DNA from: Aphidius gifuensis
Taxonomy: Eukaryota > Arthropoda > Insecta > Hymenoptera > Braconidae
Direction of reading: 5' to 3'
Assembly: GCF_014905175.1 (NCBI RefSeq)
Contig: NC_057791.1
Location: 15,256,177-15,320,176 of the forward strand
Length of the DNA: 64,000 bases
In this document: positions 11,861 through 24,700 of the stretch, in pieces
Layout: every line of letters begins with the position of its first letter
How positions within the stretch are numbered: the first letter of the stretch is position 1
Notes under the pieces: model-generated
Database searches by the model: none
What the model saw: only the letters and a program-made list of their open reading frames with translations
Told to the model about the DNA's origin: nothing
Made by a program: the position numbers and the translations under genes

Positions 11861-13749
11861 ACAACAAATGTAATTAAGATAAAATAAAAAACTTCAACTC
11901 TGGATATGTTTGAGATATAAGAGCGCCTTGAAAATTTCAAGATAGGGATGAAGAAAATAATATATAGAGATTAAAGTAAATCTTAAAATGGACTTGAATT
12001 TTAGTCTATCTTTTTACTCCACCCTTTATCAATTGCCTCGAATAATAGGATGAGAAAACAATCGAATTGTGAAACCTTTTGTCCACCCTGAATGAAATCT
12101 AATTTTAAATGAGTCAAAATCATGAAATTTATAAATATACATTTATTGAAATTCTATTAAAACCTTCAGGATGTGTCAGTCAATGTTTGGCATTTGGGGA
12201 GGAAAATATTTTGAATTTGATTAGTAATAATTATTGCTTAATTTAGATTTTTTCTGCTACAAAAAAGTAATCAAAAATTGATTTTAAAATTTTAGTCCAG
12301 TGGCCACAAAACAGCAATGTTCAAATTGAAATTTTATTTACAAATTAATTGAAATGTACCTTAGTAAAGGTAATTTAAATAATTTCATGTTATAAATATT
12401 TTTAGATGCATATCTATGAAATTAATTTAAAGCTAATGTGAATTGATAAAAAGAAAAAAAATGGTTTCACAAAAAATTCTTGAAGTTTCCATATGTTAAT
12501 TAAATTTACAGTAAATTTGGTCCTTGTGCATCAGCTTGGCACAATTTAATAAATGAAATAATTCAATTTTTATTCAACTTTTTTCTATTTCATGCTGTTT
12601 CTATTATTGGAATTTGAAAAATTGAATTTTTTAAAGTCTCAAAGAATTGAGAGAAAAGTACATCAACAAAGTCAACGACTAGATCGAGTTGTTAAATGAA
12701 AATAATAAAGAAGAAAATATTTAAAGTGAGAAACTTATAATATAGGACAGTGTATTTGATTTTTCAGATATCTAAAAAATTGAGGAAAATTCGTCAAGAA
12801 GCGCTTGCGTCAAGAAAAATTTTGCTTCTGTCCAGACACGACGAGACAGCCAACTGACAGAATGGTCCTCTCAAAATCGATACTACACAAGTGAGTAAGA
12901 GAAAGCAAGTTTTGCTGCAGAAGCAAGAACAGTTGTATAGAAAAAGCAGCAGCACAACCTCCGTTGGGTGCAATTCCCATGCAAATGAATCGCACTTAAG
13001 GGAGAGTTAGTTTTGAGCAGAATAAAAAAATAAAAAAAGGAAATATAAGATTGGAGGGTGCGGAAGGCTAAGCGATTGATTTTTGCCAAGTTTTCTTCAG
13101 TAAACTTTTTAAAATCTCAGCATTGTATATAAAGTAAAAAAAAAATAAAATCAAATTACTGTATTTATCAATTATTTATAATGAAAAAAAACTTGATAAT
13201 ATTTAAATTTTTTACACAATAATTACTGTGATAAATGTTAAAATATAAATATGAATTATTTAACTTTATCACCTCCTTTTTTTTATATTTTTTATGAAGA
13301 CAAAGAGTTTAATTTTTCAGCCATATAAACTTTTATTTTCAGTTAATAGAAACATCTGAAAAATCAATGTAAAAAAATGTTTATTAAATGAAAAATATTT
13401 CCTACTGAATTGAAAAAATAATATGAAACAATAATAATATTTATGGAAATTGTTTTAGAAATTATATATTACCTTCGTGTTGTAATTATCCAGGTTTATG
13501 ATAAATTGTTTCTTGACAGGAGACCTGAACTGAACAATACTTAATTATTTTCATTAAGGAATCATGTGGATCAGTGTATTTGTTGCTATAATTCATCATG
13601 AGTATATGTTTATGAATTTGCAACATGACCAACTAGTTTTGATTTTAAAATCAAGACCCTAAATTTCCACGAAAATTATTCCAATAAAAATACAAATATT
13701 TGATATAAACACAAATCTGTATACAATTTAAAAATTAAAAGGACACTCT
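11861..13749. other. AT-rich non-coding DNA
   Basis: Uniformly AT-rich. Minus-strand frames at 12810-13089 overlap one another and contain no recognised motif. Nothing else is supported. Confidence 0.45.
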
Positions 13750-13853
13750 CAGGTAGAAATTAGAGTCCATTTGACGTTAATTTCAGGTCACCTTTTGACT
13801 TCACATGTTAATTTGATATGAGAAGTCAAAAAATTGATTCTTATTTCTACCTG
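13750..13853. mobile_element. foldback mini-element, copy 1
   Basis: About 104 bp bounded by CAGGTAGAAAT (13750-13760) and its complement ATTTCTACCTG (13843-13853). The inner sequence carries TTGACGTTAATTT and a second perfect inverted pair, TTTTGACTTC / GAAGTCAAAA (13793-13802, 13822-13831). The same ends and a GACGTCAATT-type interior recur at 26244. This is typical of a foldback MITE. No target duplication could be assigned. Confidence 0.6.
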
Positions 13854-14942
13854 GGCTTCCATAAATATTTTTCCGATTCTCAAAACTTATCAATTCTTTA
13901 GCTAATATATTTTTTTTTTAGTCAAAAAAATACTGCTATAAATAGAACAATAATCTAACTTGAATATTCAGACTCTCCATCCTCTTTTGAATATTTTTTT
14001 TTCATCTAAAAACATATTTTCTAAATTGCATAATTTTTTTTTCTTTTTGCTTCACGTGGGTGTATGAATTTCGAAGTAATATATGGGGCATTTAACAATT
14101 TCTAATGATGCATAACAAACAGCTTTGTGATATGTGCTTATATTAATTGTGACCGAACGGTAAGACAATGTTACGGTTTCTTAAAATAGTATATGAATGT
14201 ACTGTTTCATGTCAGAAATAACATATTACTTTATGCGTCAGATAAAAGTAACAGTGCGTCTGTCTAGTCTGTCCGTATCTTGAGTATTTCCGTGTAATCC
14301 ATCAGAATCATCTGCATGTAAATACAGTTCAGGGTAACACTGTCACACATACTAAAAAAATTATTATATATTTTTATATACACTTGTAATATATTTATAA
14401 TTCTTTTAAACTAAAAAAAAGGTTATTTTCTATTTATAAATAATATAGACAAACGTGACGAGGTAAAATGATGAAAAAAAAATATTTAAATCATCAAAAA
14501 TAAAACATCAACATCACAAACAGACATTAGAAACTTTCAACTGTCATCCAACGAGTGCAAAATGTCCGAGAAGTCAACATCACAAAAGTTACTGTCTAAG
14601 CCAATTTATGATAATGAATGTAAAGATTTATCGTTATGTTTTTTGCAACTATGTGAATATTAGACACGAAAGAAGCAGAATTAGAATTGGCACGTTGAAA
14701 TATTTTTTGTTAAGTATTCAAATATAATTCTGCCAACGATTCATCAGTAGTTGATGTTTATGTACATATAACTAGTGACAATTTCTATATTTGTTTAAGA
14801 CAATTATACAATTTACAAGAACATGTCATAAAATGATATTATTTTGATTGAATAGTATTATTTCTAAACGAAAAAGTAAATGCAAGCTAGCACTGCCGGA
14901 CCAAAAAATATGAAAAAATTACAAATTGATAATCCGATTTTA
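13854..14942. other. AT-rich non-coding DNA
   Basis: AT-rich sequence leading into MITE copy 1. No gene or structured RNA seen. Confidence 0.45.
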
Positions 14943-15538
14943 CCGAGAGACATTTAGCATAAATTTTTTCTCCGCAGCAAACAATGCTGTAGAGTATCAA
15001 ACAAATTTTACTGTAGTCTACTGTAAATTGAGAAGTTGCGTGAGGAGGCCACCAGGATCGACTAGAATTTCCTACTACACTACAGTAATTTTAATCAAAA
15101 CAAAACAAAAAAACAACACAAAAAATTAAATAAAACCTTATTGTTTAAACATCAAAATAAAAATGTAACGTGTTTATTAATTTTTAAAAAATAAACCATT
15201 TTATAATTTTCATGTGTTTCACCGCATTTTTATTTAGATTCATGAATAAAATAAAAACAATAAACTTTTTTAGAAGAGGTTAGGAACACACTTGATTTCC
15301 AATAAATATTCGTGTTATCTGGCGGGAAAACCTGCTGTACACTACAGTAATTTCTGGTCTAAAAAATATACCATTAACCCAAGACTTCCAAAAATTCCGG
15401 TAGACTACAGTAAAAAATTTAGATGAAATATAATAATGATCATTATAATAAGTGGGAATCAGTCACTTTAATGACGTCGGCTATGATTTTTACGATACCA
15501 CTACAATAATATACATATGCTGCGGATTTCTGTCCGTG
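14943..15538 (+). mobile_element. MITE family A, copy 1 (left end degraded)
   Basis: The interior closely matches copies 2-5, including the block around ATTTTAATCAAAACAAAACA and the TTCATGTGTTTCACCGC segment. The right end reads TGCTGCGGATTTCTGTCCGTG, followed by TA. At the left, CCGAGAGA (14943-14950) after a TA seems to be the outer inverted repeat, separated by about 20 bp of extra sequence from TCCGCAGCA at 14971. There is no transposase frame, so the element is non-autonomous. Frames inside it are incidental. Confidence 0.85.
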
Positions 15539-17714
15539 TAGAAATATTTAAAACGAGGACTTGTAAGTATATTTATGTAATAAAATTTTCAATACTCAAG
15601 GGTAGTAATTATACCCATTGCAAAAAAAAAAAACATGTACATAAATGTATATACTTTGTAGTGAAAAGCTTTTTTTAATTTTGAATAGTAACATACAAAA
15701 AATATGATCAATATTAAGTATCAAAGAAAACCTGAAATAAAAATAAATGAAGCAGAAATACAGTTGAAATAAAATTAAAAAAAATAAAGATATACTTAAG
15801 TAGTTTTATTGGTGAAACGCTTGTGTCATTGGACTGCGTTAATGAAACGTAGCGGAAATATCTCGGCTGTTTAATTAGAAGCAATAAACGAAAGGAGTTC
15901 AATTGCCTGGGTTTCAAGAATGGGTTTTGATACTTTGTAGGAGAATCTTCACCCTGTTGGGAAGCCATTTACCACGTCTCGTGAAAAGCCAAGAAAAAAA
16001 ACATAATAATAATGAAAAAAAAAAAAAAAAATACTTTAGATACAGAAAAACCACATTTCTGTATCCAGTTCTCATGAGACCATGCCGATTTCAGGTTTGT
16101 ATCAAACATTTCAACAACTACCTTCTGCATAATTTCTATAATTTTTAACATTTAACTTTAAAATTTAGTACATCACGCTTCTTTTTTTATTTAACAAAAT
16201 GTCACACGGGACTGTATTCACCAATGCTAGTTTTTATACTTTAAAAATACTCGATAAGTATACTGGTGTTGTGGAAAATGTAACTTAAAAAAACATGAGA
16301 TACTTTCAACTTTGAGAGCCAGGACAAGTACTATGTTGATATTAATTCTATATGCACAAACATCTATGTGACAAGAATCTTTTATCATTCCCAAAAGACC
16401 AAAAAATACGATCTATTTTTTAATACAAGAATCTTGTTAAATCGTAATTTGTCTGAGTCAATTTCTTTCTCTCTTTTTTCCTAATTAAAATTTTTTTATT
16501 TCAGGCAAGTATATTAAATAATTTTCTTGTATATAATTTTAGACTTGAGTAACTTTAAAATGTATTTTTTCAAAGCTAATTTTAACTGATTTAAAAAATA
16601 AATATTTTCATTTTGTTTTAAAAAAAAACAATAGAAAATAAAGTGTTATTTAAAAAAAAAAAAAAGGTTGATTAAAGTTGTGTGGAAATCACTTTTGACT
16701 GTAGTATAACTGCATTAGAAAAATATAAAATGAAAAAAATTGATATATAGTTTTCTTGCTATTGATTATTTTAAAATTGTATAGAAAAGAAAATTGGATA
16801 GTTGAAAAAAATATTAGAACTTTTATGTAGTTGTGTATATATTTGAAAATACATAAATATATTTTTATATAAAAAAAATATAATATGATAATCTGAGTAT
16901 TCATTTAAACCATTTGGCTCAAGAGACACGTTTTTTCTCTTTGCTATTTGCCGTTGACCTTTTTCTTCGTCATCATCAATTGATTCGCGTACTAATACCA
17001 CGTGACAGTTTATCAGAAGTGATGCCAGAAAACATTAAATAAGGAAGCAATCACAAAGACAGAATAAAAATAAATAAATTGAACGTAAAGAAAAAAAAAA
17101 TATTTAAATCAATGAAAAAAATAGAAAAAATAGTAGAATAAGAAAACAAGCCAAATAGAAAAATTCAGAATTGATTAAAATAAAAATTATGACAAAAATA
17201 AAACCAAAAAAACTTTAAAAGTATATATACATAAGTACATTATAAAACTCCATGTTACAGAGAAATTACGAGCATGAATTTGAAAAACAAGAACGCATTC
17301 TATGAATAATGTATAGTCATTACACGGGTGAAGGGTTCAAGATCTTGCTCGAGCAATATTCATATATGGTAACAGTAAAACAGGACCAGTTGAACATAGG
17401 CTTGTTGTAAATTTATTTTAAATATTTTTAAATGTTCAATACTTTTTATTGATTCACTCTAATTCAGTACACTAACCAGTTTTACTGAACTCAACATTTA
17501 TCAAGATTTGACCAAGAAAATTTTACAAAATAATAATAATGTGATAAAAGTTTAATGATTATTCATGTAAATCAACACCCAAGATAATAATATCACCAAC
17601 AGTTTCTAAATGTAATCATAATCTATAATTATATTTAATTTTTTTTCTTTGGCATTTACGTTGTTCTGAAGTGTTTAATTTACGACAAGTGTTACGACTA
17701 TTACAAGTGCTTGG
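15539..17714. other. AT-rich non-coding DNA
   Basis: A-rich and T-rich homopolymers (for example near 16015-16031 and 16650-16664) and long AT stretches. Opposed frames at 15714-16151 and 16689-17001 are low complexity and unsupported. Confidence 0.45.
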
Positions 17715-17760
17715 TACCACTACCAATTCAAGTAGTGGTAATATTACTACCACTACCACT
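17715..17760. repeat. three-armed TACCACTA inverted/direct repeat
   Basis: TACCACTAC (17715-17723) pairs with GTAGTGGTA (17732-17740) across an 8 bp loop. The second arm can alternatively pair with TACCACTA further on (near 17747-17758). Either of two mutually exclusive hairpins can form. Seen directly; function unknown. Confidence 0.6.
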
Positions 17761-17829
17761 ATGTGAGTATAAAGAAATACGAGATACAATTAAGTCAAGA
17801 GAGTATAGAAGTAAAGGTAAGAGAGAAAA

Positions 17830-18130
17830 CTGTTCTAGATCACCGGACGTCTACTATAGCGAAGCTGTGAGCACAGATAAGGACTTCTATGGCGACATTC
17901 AAGATGGACGATCAGTTGGTCTCAGCACTAGGTTGTTCTTTGTCAGATACTAACATTTTTAGTATATACTGTAGAAGGACGGAAACCATCTACGACGGAT
18001 GCTAACATAGCCTGTCTCTTCCTTCCCACAGAAGCTTCCTGGGGATCCTTATTTATATACGACATTGGCTAGACTAACGCCCATTGTCCCATTTCAACCT
18101 TAGATAATCTGCTGGACCCAAATCTAAGGC
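17830..18130. other. GC-richer island 7
   Basis: Includes ACCGGACGTCTAC (CCGGACG at 17843), GGCGACATTCAAGATGGACG and the acceptor-like CTTCCTTCCCACAG near 18030. An 80-codon plus frame from 17711 (GTG-type start) ends at 17953 and is unrecognised. Could be regulatory DNA or include an exon edge; not resolvable here. Confidence 0.28.
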
Positions 18131-19733
18131 TTGATCCTTAAGGCTGTGACTTTAATTTATACATATAAATATCAACGATCCAACGAAACCAGCAAAAATT
18201 TAATGATACATTATTTTTCATTTTAAATCTTTTAAATTATTGTCTTTGTAAAATTTATATTTTCAACTTGGATAGATCTTTTATTATAAATTAAATAATT
18301 TAATTGTTTATGAAAAAAATTAAATAAATTTAAAATATTAAAAATAAGGTATTTCATTGATATTTTTATATGAAAGGTATTTTAATTTTTTACCCTTGAA
18401 AGTTTCACACATCTGCAATATAAATGCCGTGGGTCAAATATTAACGTCGTTTCTGATAATTGCGAAGTAAATTGTATGAAGGGTGTTATTTTGTAGAGTG
18501 AAGTGGGGGATGAAGGAAATCGTACGGCTTGTATATAGTGATATCATCTCACCCTCTCCATAAATATGTCGCAGTGAGCTTAACCCTCTTGCCTATCTTC
18601 GAAGCACGAAGTTAGGGGTAGAAAAGGCATTACTGTCGAACTGAGATGAAAATTATTGCTCCCCCGTCAATTTCCAATGAATTCAAACGTTTTTTTTTTT
18701 TTAGTCACAAAAAATCGATACACTTCGTCGACTTTGTTCCTTTTGTTTTCAAATATCTCGTAAATATATATATATTTTTTTAACAACAGTGAAAAAAATT
18801 TATTCGAATGATATTCTCAAAAAATTTTGAAATATTCACACTAAAAATGTAATGTACTAAAAAAAAAATCAAAAAAAGATTTATTTTACTTTGTTTAATT
18901 ATTTAAAAATCTCAAATATAAATACAAACATTTTTTTGATATTGACTAAAATTTAAAATAGAAAAAAAAATTCTATTAAATGAATTATGATGAGGAAGAT
19001 TTAAAAATAAAAATAAAAAGTAATTGCAATAAAAAAAAAAGTTATTTTATTATAAAAACAATAACAACGATAAATAAATTCTCATATATAGTACAAGGCA
19101 AGTAAACGTACAACAAAGTTACGAGGGTGGTAAAATCCACCACTAAGAAAGGTTTATGACAGGGGTTGATTCGAGAATTCCCATCAAACCACACACATAA
19201 GCCCACATATTGAGCTATTGCAAAAGCATTACAAAATAACATTGAATCGCTCGGTCGAGGTAGTTTTTAGAGATTTGATGTTTGCAAAAAAAAAAAAAAA
19301 GAAGAAGAGGAAGAGGACGACAAGGGGGGCAACAGGAGAGGAGGCATAAAAAGGGAGAGTTAAAAAATAAAATAAATAAAGAAGATTAGGGGATGGTATA
19401 AAAGATATTCGTACTTCTGTCTCGTAACTTCTACAAACTCATTACAATAAATCAAGCTTTATTCTTCAAATTCTGCCAAAGGCCTCAGCTGAATTTGTTG
19501 AGTAGTTATATAACCCTACACTAAAATTCCTATATATATATTTAAAAAAGTTTGAAGTCAACTAAAAAATATAATAATATTTTTAATTTTTAAAAAATAA
19601 AGACATCAAATTGTAATATATTTTTGTTTTTTTTTTTTTTCCCGGGTCTTTTATTATCTTATAAATTTTTTTTTATATAACAAGAATAAAATTTTGTTCA
19701 AGTGCCTAACCAAGTTGATGAAACTGTCTGTAA
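18131..19733. other. AT-rich non-coding DNA with a moderate GC patch
   Basis: Positions 18475-18680 are somewhat GC-richer (GTCGCAGTGAGCTTAACC, GAAGCACGAAGTTAGGGG) without an open frame. A 19295-19345 purine block reads GAAGAAGAGGAAGAGGACG. No gene is supported. Confidence 0.4.
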
Positions 19734-19940
19734 CATTTTGTGGGACTCCACGTGCTACAAGCGTCGACATTGACTAATGATGCCACGGTGAAGGGGTGCT
19801 GCAGGCGCCGCATTAGAGAGGGACTGACAGTAGTAGCTCTGGAAGAGAAAATTCAACCAAGTTCACGCGACCTGTTGCACCCCCTAGCTCACCGTTTAAC
19901 CTATAACCTGCTCGCCAAACATGGGCTTTAACCTCGCCTT
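19734..19940 (+). other. GC-richer island 8, open frame, two shared 13-mers
   Basis: A 65-codon plus frame without an ATG start spans 19734-19931 and has balanced composition (for example VALEEKIQPSSRDLLHPL), but matches nothing I know. The island also contains TTGACTAATGATG (19770-19782) and CCTGTTGCACCCC (19871-19883). Both recur in the same order at 46156 and 46201, where they sit in a different relative reading frame with a stop between them. That favours shared regulatory words over shared protein. Confidence 0.35.
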
Positions 19941-20945
19941 ATCATCGTATTATCGAAAATACTTGTTTCACTTTTTTACTTTGTTTCTTATTCATTTTAT
20001 TTTTTTTCTTTGTTTACTTTATTTTTTTTTTTTATGATTTATGATTGTTGGGTTATTTAATTGTGTCACATATGATTAGTTGAAATACGTCTGGATATTA
20101 CATGAACATATTTGCAATGTGTCAATGTCAATTTTCAATTTCACGTGCTAATCAAAGCACGCCTACTTTATGCCGCTCCTTATTGGCCAACCTACTACAC
20201 TTGAGATTTATTTCAACAATTGGCCTGACACTGTTCTACCAACGAGGCAAATTGAGAAATTTTTTTTTTTTTTAATTTACAACATCTTGAAATTATTTTC
20301 ATTGAATCAGTTTAATCAACTGTTATTACTTTCAATCAATCAGTCTGTTTTTCTAAAATAACAAAAATAAATATTAATTATTTTACTGTCTCTTATTTTT
20401 CAAATAATTCACCTTTTCATTTACAAAATATTTGCAAGTTATTCAGCTCACAATTACGTATTAATAATAAATTCTTTTAAAAATTTAATTGAGTATAAAT
20501 TTAAGACGACTTGTCAAAGTAAGAAAAAGAAATGTTTAATAATTTATTTGACAATAATATAAAAATGTCAATTATAATATATATTTTATAAAAATATAAA
20601 TTTCGAATATAATTAATATAAATATGATAATAAATAATAAAAAAAAAAAAAAGCCATACATACTGAGGCACAGAGGTAGATGAACGTTAAAGTGGTCGTA
20701 CAGTCGTTCATGAATATTTATGTTGCAATATAATAACATTTTTGAGCCACTGTTTAGCTAATCCTCTGGACTCATTTATCGTGGGTGGCAAGGACAGCTA
20801 CGGTAATAATTCTTGAAAACGTACCAACGCTAGTATTATTATGCGAATAAATACCGTGGGATTAAGTTGCGATGGGGAAACGCCTATGAAACATATAGAG
20901 AGAAATAACTATATTGTGAGAAAATATAAATGTGATATATATATA
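19941..20945. other. AT-rich non-coding DNA
   Basis: T-rich stretch and AT-rich sequence. A modest GC patch at 20680-20870 has GGTGGCAAGGACAGCTACGG. Nothing is assignable. Confidence 0.4.
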
Positions 20946-21216
20946 AAACAATGAGTACAACAAAGATGAAATTTTCAGTCGACCAGTAGAACCAAATGAA
21001 GAACACGAAATAGAGCTTTTAGGGTTGTATCTTTTATTAAAGGTTACTGTAAATTTGGATGGTATTACACACATAGATATTACTGCATATAAATATAATT
21101 TTTTGCTTTCATTATTTCAATTCAAAGATATTTCAAATTCTTTAAAAATGTTTGCTTATTTTTATTTTTATCTATACGGAAAGAAATCCGCGGCAAATAA
21201 TTCTGTAGAGTATTAA
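20946..21216 (+). CDS. possible decayed or partial coding segment with a MITE at its 3' end
   Basis: After a TAA the plus frame is open for 89 codons (20948 on), with purine-rich first codon positions and acidic, non-repetitive residues near the start (for example RPVEPNEEHEIELLG, LKVTVNLDGITHIDI). An acceptor-like ATTTTCAG lies at 20972-20979. The last codons, from about 21175, are the terminal inverted repeat of MITE copy 2, so the native 3' end is lost. There is no ATG before residue 60 or so. An ATG frame on the minus strand (21074 to 20862) is also open and looks plausible by eye, so chance cannot be excluded. Family unknown. Confidence 0.2.
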
Positions 21217-21748
21217 ACAAATTTTACTGTAGTCTACTGGAAATTGAGTAGTTGCGTGGGGAGGCCACCAGGATCGACTAGAATTACCTACTACACTACA
21301 GTAATTTTAATCAAAACAAAACAAAAAAACAACACAAAAAATTAAATAAAACCTTATTGTTTAAACATCAAAATAAAAATGTAACGTGTTTATTAATTTT
21401 TAAAAAATAAACCATTTTATAATTTTCATGTGTTTCACCGCATTTTTATTTAGATTCATGAATAAAATAAAAACAATAAACTTTTTTAGAAGAGGTTAGG
21501 AATACACTTGATTTCCAATAAATATTCGTGTCATCTGGCGGGAAAACCTGCTGTACACTACAGTAATTTCTGGTCTAAAATATACCATTAACTCAAGACT
21601 TCCAAAAATTCCGGTAGACTACAGTAAAAAATTTAGATGAAATATAATAATAATCATTATAATAAGTGGGAATTAGTCGCTTTAATGACGTCATCTATGA
21701 TTTTTACGATACCACTACAGTAATATATACTGCGGATTTCTCTCCGTG
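21175..21748 (+). mobile_element. MITE family A, copy 2
   Basis: Flanked by TA on both sides (21173-21174 and 21749-21750). Left end TACGGAAAGAAATCCGC, right end GCGGATTTCTCTCCGTG; 574 bp. It carries the ACTACAGTAA motifs and AT-rich core of the family. A family word ATGACGTCGG has become ATGACGTCAT here, giving a perfect CRE, TGACGTCA, at 21686-21693. No transposase. Confidence 0.92.
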
Positions 21749-24700
21749 TATATAAATATTAATTCAATGCTTTTCAACTCTGTTGTTACTTGTTTTTTAC
21801 GTTAGTTTTTTGTTTTTAAATTGATGAAAATCAACGGCCAGTTAGATAAACTTGTTAATCCGTTTGTTTTCTTGTAAATATAATATGTATATGTGAATTT
21901 TATCAATGTGATGTTAATATATACATTGAAAAGTTTTGATAAAACTCCAATAAACCGAGATGATCCTACATTATGTTGAACAAACCCGGATAAAAATAAT
22001 GCTTACATCCTTTTGGTTAATGTTACCACAGTCATGTCTCAATGAGATTATTATAATCTTGTTTTACGCAATTGCTCTTATGGTTAATTCGTGAAAGAAA
22101 GTTTTGTAAGTTTGATTCTTTCGAGTTTTGTCTTTGCAATATTCTTTGTTTTTATTTTTCTAATTTTACTTTTGACAATTGTTGTTTGTTGGAGCTTGCA
22201 TTCACAATAGCAATTGAAATATATTTTAGACACAGTGAGTTTTATTGACAATTTACATTTATTTTATCTTTTTTATTCTTTTGTTTATTTTTTTCTCTTT
22301 GGATAATTTGATTGCTGCTTATTTAATGAATTAATTTCGCTGGAAGAAAGTTTAAGGTTTCAACAATCCGTCCGATGATTTTACAAAGTAAAATTTACTC
22401 TTTCGGAATATACCCTTATCGTCAGTTAATGATAAACAAAAAGATTTGTATTTCATAGCATTTTATGGAATTTTAAAATTACTCAAAGGGAATTAAACTT
22501 TTACTAATTGAATTTTTAAGGTTTTTTTTTTTTTTGCTGAAAGATTAAATGAAACAATTTTAATAAATTAAAAGCATAAAACAATATAATTTTTCTTTTG
22601 TTGAATTAATTGTCTATGAATATTTAAAGAAATATTAAAGTTTAAACTGTATTATTAAATTTAATGTGTTAGTAAGTCAAACAAATAAAAAATATTATTT
22701 ATACTTTTTTATTTTACGCACGAGTTTACTTTGAAAAACTTCAAGATGGAAAGTTAAAATAAACTGAAGACAGTTGAAACACAGCCATCAAAATTTTCAA
22801 CTTATAATAAAATAAATAACTAAATTTTCATACATTTACTAATGAATTGTTTTATTGTAAATTTTTGGCATTTAAAAATTAAAAATTATATTCGACAAAA
22901 AAAAGTGTGGATATTTCAACTGACCAAACGAAAAAAAAAAAAACCAATTGAAAAAGTTTATTATGTAGGATTGAATTATCAATTTGTAATTTATTATTTT
23001 TTTTTTTTCTATTAAGTTCCGAGGTATATGAAATAACCCACTAACTCTCTACCCTCGTGGTGGATAAAAAAAAATGTATTTCGAATTGATAATTTCATCG
23101 TGAATTTACTAAAATACTCGTTTTATTTTTCATTCGAAAATTTAAAGTGCCAACTTAACAGCAAGATAAATTTTGATAATTAATTTATTGTAAAAAGTTA
23201 TTAATTAAAATTTATAAAAAAAATAAATTTTAGAATTCTAATTATTCTAGCTACTTTTGTTCATCACATGTTCCATTTTGTGACCTTTGCATTAGGTTTT
23301 TTCTTCTCTTAAATCTGCTTTTGACTTTATACTTGAGCTATAAATTCAACTCATACTAGACATCATTCATTGTCTTAAAATACACAGTCTTTATCAGCTT
23401 GCCGAATAAAATATTATGAACCATTTTTATATAGCAAGTACTGTGAAAAACGTGCATCTTTCAGTCCATTGGCTCGACAGAATAATGCAGATTAGTTGTC
23501 GGTAAGGTGCACACCATTCATTTTAAACATGACAGACGATGATTTGTTGCATTACTGCTTGTAGAGTTTTTTGATTTTTATGAAAGAACTCTGGAAGACG
23601 GCGCCCAGATTCAAGTCCGAGACGATCGTAAATTAAAATATATGCGCACTAACAATTCTAAAAAAGTACATATACATTTATTCTCATCAAAAAAATAAAA
23701 GAAACCATTATTATTCCTTTCTTCATTACATAATTCTTATCAACTCAATGTCAAGTTAATTAAAAATCATTAAAAAATTTATCTCATTACATTAGCAAAA
23801 TAATAAAATTCAAAAATACAAAATTTTTATTTTATTTTTAAAATTCAAAATGTTTAATTGTTGCTATATATTATTCAAAAATTAAATTAAACTTTCATAT
23901 ATATAGAGCATAAATAATTGAAGAAAGTCGTTGTAAAAGTTTTATATCTTTGGATGGTGTTTAAGATTGAGGATAGAAAAATAAGGTCCACAATTAAAGT
24001 GATATATGTCAAGTCCATATTATGGAAGTGAGTAAACTAAGTAAATGTTATTTCTACTTGTGCATAATTGCAACTTTTGGGTGAAACCTTGTGTGACGTA
24101 AATTGTACAAGATCCGACACGGTATTCACGCAGCAGTAACAACAACAGCTAGTGTTAAGCTATGAGGTTATTCTTGCTTTAGACATATGATTCATTTACT
24201 CACTCTTCAAATCACAAGTGTCGTATACAAACATTAATTTATATAACATTAAATAGACTAAAAAATTTCAATGAATTATCATAATTTCTAACAAATTTCT
24301 AAAAAAAAATTACAACTGAAAATGATGATTAATTTACAATTTAATATTACAATATTATTTTTTTAAAAAATCATCCAATGATGATTGTTGATTTTTTGTT
24401 TGTCGATTTATCAACATGTTTTTTCTTTTATATTTTTTGTCGTTTTGTTTTTTAATCAAAAATAGACTAGGACGCTTAATTACCAAGCTGTTTATGAGAA
24501 AATCAATAGTAACAAAAATTTGTAATCATGGCAAGATGAAAGAGCTGTCATGAAGATGTCAAAAGAAATGCTGAGCAACAAGAGAAGGATTTAACTTGAA
24601 AAGCAAATTCTGATATTGGCGTTGTATCTAGTGTATATGTGTATATATAAACATATATTTGCAACATATATATTTTACCTTCTATACGTAGTCCCTTTCA

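Noticed and set aside
17947..17962. TACTAAC branch point followed by TTTTTAG
   Set aside because: The AG is too close to the branch point for a normal 3' splice site, and no exon frame follows.
19734..19931. Coding call for the 65-codon frame in island 8
   Set aside because: No ATG. The words it shares with 46156 fall in a different relative frame and include stops there, so shared non-coding sites explain it better.
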